A model generated the notes under the pieces. That model was given only the letters and a program-made list of their open reading frames with translations, was not told where the DNA came from and made no database searches. A stretch of 64,000 bases of DNA from Manduca sexta (lineage: Eukaryota; Arthropoda; Insecta; Lepidoptera; Sphingidae): NCBI RefSeq assembly GCF_014839805.1, contig NC_051138.1, forward strand, positions 6,136,983 through 6,200,982, in the 5' to 3' direction. This document shows, piece after piece, positions 27,585 through 35,753 of this stretch; position 1 is the first letter of the stretch, and each line of letters begins with the position of its first letter. The position numbers and the translations under genes are program-made.

Positions 27585-27720
27585 TTTCTTACTAAAATTA
27601 TAAATGCGAAAGGTTGTAAACATTTTTGGATGTTTGTTAGAAGTAAACTCATAAACAGCTGAACGGATTTGGATGATTTAGGAAAATACATAATTTCCTG
27701 GAATTATACGCAAGTTACTA
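27585..27720 (+). repeat. RTE-like repeat J, copy 3
   Basis: Contains 'ttggatgtttgttagaagta', 'aaacagctgaacggatttgg', the inverted match to 14820-14890. Non-coding relic. Confidence 0.6.
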
Positions 27721-30700
27721 TTTATTTCGGTAATTTGCTTTTATGAGAAATAATAGATTCTTTTATAGATGACATTAGTGTCAGTTGACTTTTATATAAG
27801 GAAAGATTTATCACGTGGGCGAAGCCGCGCACAATGCCCAGTGTTTTATATGATGCAAAAACTAAGTCAGCTAGTTTATAGTCTATAGATTCGCGACAGT
27901 TAATATGTAGATAGTAAAACAATTTTTTAACATTTTTTTAATTAATTGAAAGTAAATATAGGCTTAGACATAGTTCTAGGCAAATACTACGAAAATTATC
28001 TCACTATTTGAGCATTTGGACGAAGTATTCCCAATATTCTGTTATTTGTAACTTTATTGGTCGCGCGTTCGATACTACGATAGGCATTGCATGCGTGGTT
28101 TCCCCCGAAACAATCAGCACCGGGATCCATTTACCCACCCAGAAGGCGCACACTATAAATTTTGCACATAATAAACATCACAAAGGCTTGTTTTGTTATT
28201 GATTTAGTCACTTGCGGTTGGAAATTCTCTAGAAACGATATCCTTCTATATTAAGGACTCAGTTTACTCAACAAAGCGCCCAAGCACCATCTTTTAAGGC
28301 GCCGCACAGGCGCTATTTACTTGCCGTATACATAAAAACCTGAGACTATATTCAAACCAGGTGGGAAGATGTTTGTAAAGTTTACAGTCACAGTCGCACA
28401 GCATGTTTGACTTGTCACTAATGAGGACGAACGAGCATACGAACGTAAAGTACAATATAAAAGCAATCTGAATGACTTCAAATTACATACGTGCACGTTT
28501 GAGTGAAATTCCTCCACCATAAAAATAGGACAATGCCTTTTAAACAGCTGTATAACATCACACATAATTTTGTGATGCACATTCAAATTGCAGTAGAATT
28601 CACACAGCACACATTACATAAGGTTTGCTGTTGGATTATAATACAGAATGAGTAAAGTTTCCATTGTTGAGCATGGTCATAAACAAACACGAAACAATTG
28701 TTTGGTACTCCCTCTGTACAGCGTTCTGTATGCTATGCTTGTAACAAATAGGTTTTACGACGTAAATGTTGTTATATTAAATTATGACCAGCTTTGTTCT
28801 CTGATAGACATTATGCGAAAATAGATTGCTTAAATATTAACGACGGTCAACGATTTCATAAAGACCATTATAGTTAAATAGATTGTCTCCTTTTCGTATT
28901 AATTCAATAGCAGTCCACATACTTCTGTATATACAGGTTGTAACACGATAGAGTGTCCAACTGAAGCAGGCCTATAGAGAGCCTCAATGTTCATTAAAAC
29001 CACCAAGTACTAAGTCCAATATGGTGTAATTTAAACGTTATTTAGATTTTTGTATTTTTTTATGCAAGTCGACTTTACCACTAAATTTAATAATTAAAGC
29101 TAAAATATAGGGTCTACAGTTGTGACTTTTAAACAACTAAGATTAATAGTTGGACTTTTTTAATGACTATAGTAGTTTGAATCAGTGTTTCGTTAGTTTA
29201 GAGATAAACAACATTTTTAAGTGGCATCATTTTTTCCGAACTTAAATGAAAATATATTTCACAGATATTTTTTATAACCAATTTTCATTGAAGTAGTAGA
29301 AGGGCAACATACCTTAAAAATGCCTTCGTATCGACGAGGATCGAAAAACGAAATTTACTATTACCTCAAAGCTCTCAAGGCAATAAAGTATATGTTTTTT
29401 ATAAGCCAACACTATGCTATGTGACAGATTATAATATTAACCAAAAAATAAATAACTCATAGATTTTAAATTTTAAACAGTACACGCACGCACTCGTGCC
29501 TTTTTGGTTACTAAAGAGGGGTAGACAGAGGCGCAATTTGTGGGTTTAAATACAACTTGAACTACACGTCAAAGCTTAAACAGACTTTTCTACGTAGACT
29601 GTCACCAACTTTCATTACGTACTTTTATACCAAAATATCCGTTCACCAAAACATTGGCCTGCCAATCTCGTAAGCAAGACACACCAAAGCCAACATTATT
29701 ACGTCGTTACCTGAAAATCTGTAGTGTGAAATTACTCGGGATAAAATTGGCTGCGGATACGGGCACCGCCGCCCTGAGACAGCCTTGCTGTGTGAAACTT
29801 TAATGTAACGCCTCGACTGTGCGCCGTATACTAGAAAATCCAAATCCGAGCCTTGGTTTCCTTTTATGGCACTTCTAAACTTGTTTACCAATTCATTTTG
29901 ATGAATATTGATATGGTTGGTACGTAGGGAAGGAGTTCAGGTGTACCCAAAATCTTGGGATGGAAGTGTATTTAACACTCATTAAGTACACATATATACA
30001 GATGGCCTCAAAAAATCGCAGGAGGTCGCTGGATGGGGGCCGCTTCCAATAGTTGAGCTGGAAATCTTTGGGGTTGATGATGATGATGAGGTTGATCATA
30101 TATGCAGTGCAGTGAAAAATAATATTTATGGAATTTTGAGATACCGCATTTTCATCTAGGGAATATTTGTAAGTACTCATGCGAGTAATCTCGTATGGTA
30201 AGTGCTTACGAGCGTGTATGCTGGCGTAGCTCCGGCCTAAGTACCAAACTAATGAACAAGTCGTATGCACTTATATACGGCATGCATCCGCGCTAAATAG
30301 GCCCAATGTGTTAATGCAGTATAAGCGGCATCACCGTTGCGTTTTAAAGAAAAGCAGACCTTAATTGTATGGGTCTACGAGTGCTTCCCAGAATTAGCAA
30401 GGGTACTTGTCTAAGTAGTAACTAATTAGCTACAATTTTTCACCGAATTTATCACCGATATTTGCTTTGAATTTCGACTAAAATAAAGTTATTAAAAATG
30501 AAACAAATTCACACATAGCAATGGAAATTAAAATAAAACTTGAAAGCGTTTGGCTTCAAGTTTTCTTGGATATTCTTAGCGTCATTTCGTTCCATTTCAG
30601 AGTGTTGAACAAAGAAGTCACATATTGAAATGCGGCCGTGGCGGAAACGTCAATGATCAATTTCAAGAATTATACGGGGAAACTTTGCTGTAATATCAGA

Positions 30701-30807
30701 AAATAATCACATTTCCTTACATATATTTGCTTTATATTATTAAATTACAGTATTATTATTAATGTACTATTATTCTAGTCTAATATTATTATCAAATTTT
30801 ACTTCAT
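27721..30807. other. non-genic stretch
   Basis: No gene was recognised. A GAT/TGA microsatellite (gatgatgatgatgag) lies near 30076-30091. The minus-strand open frames at 29643-30270 have no motif. Confidence 0.5.
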
Positions 30808-31036
30808 ACTAATATAAAGATTCCTTTCTGACCGAATTTCAGCACTGAGGCTCGGGGTTATCACACCGCCAATTTCCTGACACCGAGCTACGACTAAGTA
30901 ATTTTTAAGATGAAAAACCCAGTCATAATTATTTTGGCCGACCCGGGATTTGAACCCAGGACCTCAGCGCCATAGTCGTACTCGTACCGTATACATTTAT
31001 AATTACACTACCGAGACAGTCACTAGTATAAATATT
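30808..31036 (-). mobile_element. tRNA-derived SINE (family C) with imperfect target-site duplication
   Basis: On the minus strand a tRNA-like head (rc of 30945-31020) carries a GGGTTCAAATCCCGGG B-box region. The body differs from families A and B ('gaaattggcggtgtgataacc' on the minus strand). Flanks actaatataaagatt (30808-30822) and actagtataaatatt (31022-31036) form a 15-bp target-site duplication with two mismatches, so the insertion is old. Confidence 0.75.
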
Positions 31037-31640
31037 TATTTATTTATTTATTTAAGGTCAGCCAACAGTTGTTTACACATCTCATTACAAACTTAAATGA
31101 TTTGGCACCATGAACATGTGCAACAACCACTTAAAGACTAACACAACATGCACATTTATAACGGTTGGAGTATACATTACAAAATAATGGCAAAATTAAA
31201 ATGTTTTTATAAAATTATTAGCTAAATTTAAAATAAAAACGTAAAAAAAAGAAAATACTAAAATTAAATTAATAGAAGCATATATGCGAAGTTATACAAT
31301 CGAAGTTTAGAAACATTGTAGTTATTTTTTTTTAAGAAGTGCAAATTAGTTATTAAGTCTAGTAGGGTTGTTTGTGAATATTTTGATGAATTGATTAATT
31401 AATATCAGGTAACAAAGGCTGTAAATGATGATGAATATAGTGAAAAATTGTGAAGATTTAGATGAAAGTTGGCACATATAGACTATGACCTAGATTAATC
31501 CATAGGCTTGGTTTTATTTCGTAAATTAACAAAGTGAATGTTATTCCAAGATATGCCCTTTATGCCGACGAAGCCGCGGGCTAAGCCTAGTAACTTCATA
31601 AAACCAATAAAAATATTTGATAAAATGTAAATTAATCCGT
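31037..31640. repeat. TTTA microsatellite and degraded repeat DNA
   Basis: A (TTTA)n tract runs at about 31029-31056, followed by a low-complexity AT-rich region. Near 31565-31590, 'gccgacgaagccgcgggc' is the inverted RTE-like signature (gcccgcggcttcgtcggc), so part of this is an old RTE-type 3' end on the minus strand. Confidence 0.5.
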
Positions 31641-32045
31641 GAATTTAAACTAATTATTTAACATAAATCGTGCGTATAAGACCATGTTTCACAAGATTCC
31701 ATCTTCACACTCTAATCTACGTTCTTATATTAATTACCATTAATTAGTTTGTATTTGTTTATACATTTATGTGACGACTAGCATTTTCTTAGAAGTTGTG
31801 AAAAGGGCCCTACGTCTTATATAATTTTGAAGGCAGTTTCAAATATACCTATTATCCTTTAACCTTGTAAGATAAGACTGATTCCCATTAGCTGAAATCC
31901 AGTAATGTTAGGTAAGACTTAAATAATAAGGTTTCATACAGCGGCAGTAGGGGAACGGACGCGTAAAATCTGTGTTTATTAAAATTCATTTATCAGTACC
32001 ACAATTTTGAATGACAAGCTTATAAGACATATATTACACTTTCAT

Positions 32046-32266
32046 TCTTAAAGAAGTAGGCAGAGGTGTAACCAACGCATCCAATTTTCCCCAAAATATT
32101 CCGCTGCATAGTGTGAAAGGGGGCGGGACTGTCGCCATATCGGACAAACATTCCAGACTCCTAGCTGATGTTGAATAAAAATCCCAATATCAATTTACCC
32201 AACCCTAGGACCTCAGAGCAACGTCATATCGCGCACGTAATACAACTACGCTGCTCAGGCAGTCAA
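32046..32266 (-). mobile_element. degenerate tRNA-derived SINE, family B
   Basis: The minus-strand reading has the family-B order: a head (rc of 'gcgcacgtaatacaactacg'), 'aggtcctagggttgg' in place of the B box region, and 3' 'ggcagaggtgtaac' inverted. It is clearly more diverged than the copies at 9563 and 63030. Confidence 0.65.
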
Positions 32267-32289
32267 GCTTATAACTTCGAAGATTTATT

Positions 32290-32598
32290 TGTATTTTTAT
32301 TTTGCCTGAATAACGAGACAAGCTCGCCGTTCGCCTGTTGGTAAGCGATACGGCCGCTCTTGAGCAGTAGAATCACCATCCAACACCTTGAATAACAAAG
32401 CATTGTTTGGTATTCCACTGCGCTCGCCACTCTGAGACATGAGATGTTAACTCTTATTATGTCCAGTAGCTACACTGCCAACAATGTCTTTCAAATCGCA
32501 ACACAACAGTGACTATACACTGCTGCTTGGCGGCAGAGATAGACATTTCCGTGGTACCTACCACACATGAGACATTTGAGAGACCTACCATTAGTAAA
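32290..32598 (-). repeat. dispersed repeat D, copy 2
   Basis: Inverted relative of 3607-3912. Includes 'gacatgagatgttaa', 'tggtattccactgcgctcgc' and 'acaacagtgactatacactg'. Confidence 0.75.
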
Positions 32599-33737
32599 AT
32601 ATTAGAAATGTGGTAACATTATATTAATACATGATATCTACCAGTAGCGAAAATTGAAATTTTTCAAATAAATCCTAAGAATTTTACTATAATTTATTTA
32701 ATAAAACAATTTATAGATAGATACAAGTTTGCAAAGTTGAATCGATATTAATAGGACTATAAACTCTTTACCGCTATAGAACGTTTTACAGAATAAACAT
32801 AAATAACTACCCAAATACATAATAAAAAAAAACATAATGAATAAATAATTCACTCATGTCTACTCTACCTGGAGTGTGGCTGGAATGATGCCTTTTCAAA
32901 ATATTATTCTGTTCCAGCAGTGGGTATTATACATTTTTCCTGTGAGCTTTGCCTTTGTGAATTATACTAAGGTTTTGTAAAGTATTTGAATAGCAGTAAG
33001 CGGATACAATGTTTTCCAAAGAAAAGTATGTCGGAAAAACAGAAAACATTTTGGGCGGTTTCTTTTATAAAAGGCCTCTTTGTTAATAATTTTAATATTT
33101 TATACTATGCAGACGAAAATAGATGTAATGGAAAGAATGTGGTAATAGAAAAGACTAGCCGACAAACAATAGATAAATAACTCTATTAAAAACCACGTAA
33201 GTAAAAAAACGCACACAAACATACTTAATAACTATAGTTAGTTTAACAATAGCCGGTCTTATCGCTAAATGCGATCTTTTTTAGACTACCAACAAAAAAT
33301 CAAAATAAACAGGTAAGTAATAAAGAAAGAATTATTTTTCAATCTAAATGTTTGTTACCTAATGTATTAGGGTAAATTCAACGAAAATCAAATATTAAGA
33401 CTGGTCTGCATCTAAACAATTTAAAAAGTAGCCTTACTAAGAACTTATCGTATTGATTTACGAAAGGAATGAAATAAGATATAATGGATATAATGATTAA
33501 AATAAGACATTTTAAAAGTAAAATAAAATATGTAACAGGCCACAATGCAAAGGTTTCCCCAAACGCCCTTCAAGAGCAATGCTCTTAATAATAGATACTT
33601 ACCAGCTACCAGTTTTAAATTATGTAATATTATACATAATATGATATTGTCTAAAATGCTATAGATGGATATATTATTATTCTATTTCAATATAGTTTTT
33701 ACTAAGAACACACGCAAAACCTAGAAAACATTCTTCG
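32599..33737. other. non-genic stretch left of the errantivirus
   Basis: Nothing was recognised. The open frame 32986-33180 has no motif. Confidence 0.5.
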
Positions 33738-33848
33738 ATGAATAACATGGCGGCTCGCGCGGCAAAATGTTTCACTAAACTCTTCTCGACTAAACTTAGT
33801 GGGCATTCATCTAAAAGTTTGGCAGCACCTGAACGTAGCGTGACTTGA
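33738..33848 (+). CDS. possible 36-codon mini-ORF resembling a mitochondrial leader
   Basis: Two in-frame ATGs (33738 and 33747) precede a short frame that ends at TGA 33846-33848. The second ATG has a good insect start context (aacATGg). From it the peptide begins MAARAAKCFTKLFSTKL and stays rich in Ala, Arg, Lys, Ser and Leu with no acidic residue until near the end. That is the composition of an amphipathic mitochondrial targeting peptide. It could be a small protein, a first exon whose donor I cannot see, or chance. The errantivirus is inserted 21 bp downstream of the stop. I do not recognise a family. Confidence 0.25.
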   Translation: MNNMAARAAKCFTKLFSTKLSGHSSKSLAAPERSVT

Positions 33849-33865
33849 GACATGGTCCTACTATG

Positions 33866-33869
33866 GGAC
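33866..33869. repeat. left target-site duplication GGAC
   Basis: GGAC directly precedes the 5' LTR and is repeated directly after the 3' LTR at 42965-42968. A 4-bp duplication is the expected footprint of Ty3/gypsy and errantivirus integrases. Confidence 0.9.
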
Positions 33870-33901
33870 TGTTATAACCCTATTCTGTAAGGGTTCTGGC
33901 T

Positions 33902-33923
33902 GTGACAGCACTAATGCTGTCAC
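33902..33923. promoter_or_regulatory. U3 inverted repeat
   Basis: A perfect 9-bp inverted repeat (GTGACAGCA, 4-nt spacer, TGCTGTCAC) gives two facing TGACAG cores upstream of the promoter. It is present identically in the 3' LTR (42784-42805). It may bind a dimeric or TALE-class homeodomain factor; that binding is inference. Confidence 0.6.
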
Positions 33924-33942
33924 CGTCAGCATTTATAAACAA

Positions 33943-34005
33943 TATATATACTTGATGGGACCTCGGGCCTATCAGTCTGTATTTGTCATTCTCACGCGAC
34001 GGTTG
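33943..34005 (+). promoter_or_regulatory. LTR core promoter: TATA, TCAGTC initiator, DPE
   Basis: TATATATA at 33943-33950 lies 31 to 24 bases upstream of the predicted start A (33974) in a perfect insect initiator TCAGTC (33972-33977). GGTTG at 34001-34005 sits exactly at +28 to +32 and fits the RGWYV downstream promoter element. This spacing is what RNA polymerase II core promoters of insect LTR elements show. It defines U3 as about 104 bp. Confidence 0.8.
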
Positions 34006-34035
34006 CCCTCGGACCTCTTTATATTCTTGTGATTC

Positions 34036-34041
34036 AATAAA
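34036..34041 (+). terminator. polyadenylation signal AATAAA
   Basis: AATAAA in the LTR about 60 bp after the predicted start site. The copy in the 3' LTR (42918-42923) would end the genomic RNA. Confidence 0.75.
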
Positions 34042-34085
34042 AGTCTCTTTTTAAAAAGTGATTTTTAAAGGTCCCCGTAACATTT

Positions 34086-34108
34086 TGGTGGCAGCGGTGG
34101 GATACGAA
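34086..34108 (+). other. primer binding site, tRNA-Leu-like
   Basis: Three bases after the 5' LTR, TGGTGGCAGCGGTGGGAT begins with the TGG complement of a tRNA CCA end. The whole stretch resembles the complement of a tRNA-Leu acceptor and T arm (TGGTG, CAG, GTGGGAT, CGAA shared; about four mismatches in 23). This is where minus-strand DNA synthesis would start. The tRNA identity is from memory of tRNA-Leu and is tentative. Confidence 0.7.
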
Positions 34109-34482
34109 TATCCCAGTGCCCGCGATAATAACGTCGTCGCTCTGCAGACTCGCCTACATCCTGAAACAAAACCTGTGAAAAGTGGAAAACTGCGAAACCG
34201 CCATAAGAAAAGCTGCATCTACCGTCACGTTCCTGACGTCAGTGTGAATAACTCTGGTTTTTCCTTGAAGAAGAAAATACTCTCCACATCATAAAATAAC
34301 TGCATCTTGGACGGCAGTTGTACGTCATTGCCGGTGTCATAAAACGCCATATTGAAGTGTTTTCCCGAAAACCAACGAGAAGGGACTCGTCGAGATCTAA
34401 GGCCACTACCAAGTTCAAGAATCAAAGTCGTCATCGCTCCAGTGAAACCGCCGTTAGTGCGCCGAGCGTCTTATCAGCTGAA

Positions 34483-34536
34483 ATGTGCACACTCGTCATA
34501 CTTACATCCGCCGCCTACGCGTTCATTGTACTGTAA
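34483..34536 (+). CDS. leader uORF / predicted first coding exon of env
   Basis: This is the first ATG in the predicted genomic RNA; I find no ATG between the start site (33974) and here. In unspliced RNA it encodes a 17-residue, strongly hydrophobic peptide rich in Ala, Leu, Ile, Val and Thr that ends at TAA 34534-34536. That stop overlaps a consensus splice donor (GTAAGT, 34533-34538). If the donor is used, 16 codons plus two bases join in phase to the env exon at 40839. Their product would be a signal peptide leading Env into the secretory pathway. Errantivirus env is known to be made from spliced RNA. Confidence 0.75.
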   Translation: MCTLVILTSAAYAFIVL

Positions 34537-34538
34537 GT
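34533..34538 (+). promoter_or_regulatory. splice donor GTAAGT for env RNA
   Basis: A perfect U1-type donor. It lies between the leader ATG (34483) and gag (34746), so splicing removes gag and pol (6306 nt, 34533-40838). Its phase agrees with the open frame after the acceptor at 40838. The TAA inside it stops the leader ORF when splicing does not occur. Confidence 0.8.
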
Positions 34539-34745
34539 CTTTGGTCATTGTTTTGTCTAGAGCACAAATCCAGGGGTTCTCAACCTTTTAAACATTAATT
34601 CTAGTTAACGAAACTCAGTGTTCCAACACTCTCAATTGTTTCCATACTCACGGATTTTTGCTCTAACGCGTTATCCTATAACTATATTGCTATATTTGTG
34701 TGTATTGTTGTGATATTGTCGTGAATAAGCAGTCCATTAAATAAA

Positions 34746-35753
34746 ATGCAAAGAGATACAAGATCTTCTGAACATAAAAACCTGATGGTCGATACTGCCG
34801 TAACGGAACAGGGTGTGCCTGACAACAGAACTGCCCCGATCTCCCCGAGAGCTAGCAAGTCAAATCCGTTCATACAAATGGAATTAAGCGTCCTGTTTAA
34901 ATTTATAAAACCATACGATGGTAGTCGGGAAACTGTTAATTCATTTTTAATAAATTGCAATAATGCATACGACCTAGCCTCAGAAGCCCAGAAACCCATT
35001 CTATTTAGATATATACTTAGCAAACTCCAGGGAAAAGCCGAGATCGCGTGTTCCAATAAAGATTTTAAAGATTGGAACCAGTTAAGGGAATTTCTTAAAG
35101 CTCAATTCTGTGAACGAAAACATTATGCACATCTTTTGACCGAACTCCAAGAGTACAGGCAGGGGCCACAGGACAATGTGAGCCAATTCGCCCTCCGCGT
35201 AGAAACAACCCTATCACAATTACTAACAGAAGTCACTATGTCCAACGTCAAACTGAAGGAACTGCCTGGGCGCACTACAGCCATGGAGGATCTGGCCCTA
35301 CACCATTTCCTCATGGGACTCACCCCTCGGATCTCGAACATCGTAAGATGTAGAGACCCCAAGACGCTCAACGAAGCAATTAACCTTGCTAAGTCGGAAG
35401 AACGCATTCAACAAAGCTTATATAAGAGGTCTCAAACGGATTCTAGGGATAGTAAACCTAGGCAAAACGTCTTTAAAACCCCCGCTAGGCCGTTTCCACA
35501 ACAAACTCATAGTGGCAACCCCGCTCGTCAAACCTCTAACGCATTTTGCCGCTATTGCAAAATCCCGGGTCATGATATCACGGTATGCAGGAAACGGGAA
35601 TATGCCAACAACCGTTACAAGATGAACAATGCGAGTTCATCCCAGGGTGTATATAAGCCAACCCCACGAATCAACTTTGTGGATAATTCAGATGAGTATG
35701 TAGGCCATGACGAAGTCGACGTCCCAACCGACCCTAGTAATTTAAACGCTTAA
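34746..35753 (+). CDS. Gag polyprotein (335 aa)
   Basis: Structural protein that assembles the particle and packages RNA. It starts at the second ATG of the RNA, 209 nt after the leader uORF stop. Residues about 45-200 form a retrotransposon Gag capsid-type region ('FIKPYDGSRETVNSFL', 'WNQLREFLKAQF', 'LTELQEYRQGPQDNVSQFA'). A single CCHC zinc knuckle has Cys268, Cys271, His276 and Cys281 (CX2CX4HX4C). It is preceded by a basic Arg/Lys/Gln-rich stretch, as expected for a nucleocapsid. The C-terminus is acidic (DEYVGHDEVD). The frame is intact. The last codons contain the slippery heptamer that leads to Pol. Confidence 0.95.
   Translation: MQRDTRSSEHKNLMVDTAVTEQGVPDNRTAPISPRASKSNPFIQMELSVLFKFIKPYDGSRETVNSFLINCNNAYDLASEAQKPILFRYILSKLQGKAEIACSNKDFKDWNQLREFLKAQFCERKHYAHLLTELQEYRQGPQDNVSQFALRVETTLSQLLTEVTMSNVKLKELPGRTTAMEDLALHHFLMGLTPRISNIVRCRDPKTLNEAINLAKSEERIQQSLYKRSQTDSRDSKPRQNVFKTPARPFPQQTHSGNPARQTSNAFCRYCKIPGHDITVCRKREYANNRYKMNNASSSQGVYKPTPRINFVDNSDEYVGHDEVDVPTDPSNLNA
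35741..35747 (+). promoter_or_regulatory. -1 ribosomal frameshift site TTTAAAC
   Basis: In the gag frame the heptamer reads T TTA AAC, a canonical X XXY YYZ slippery sequence, one codon before the gag stop (35751-35753). A -1 slip enters the pol frame exactly where it opens: the preceding in-frame stop is TAA at 35738-35740, directly before the heptamer. A hairpin follows: CTTAA 35749-35753 and GTCTC 35756-35760 pair with GAGAC 35776-35780 and TTAAG 35781-35785, with a GG bulge and a 15-nt loop. This arrangement sets the Gag to Gag-Pol ratio. Confidence 0.92.

Larger units (their letters stand above)
33870..34082 (+). repeat. 5' LTR (213 bp)
   Basis: Begins TGTTATAACC and ends CCCCGTAACA, so it has the TG...CA ends with a short inverted repeat (TGTTA/TAACA). 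It contains a U3 hairpin, TATA box, initiator, downstream promoter element and AATAAA. It is identical to the 3' LTR except for one C/T difference in the T-rich tract near 34046. Confidence 0.97.

Noticed and set aside
29643..30270. Two adjacent minus-strand open frames (82 and 125 codons)
   Set aside because: No motif, no family resemblance and AT-driven composition; the frames are separated by stops and do not form one protein.
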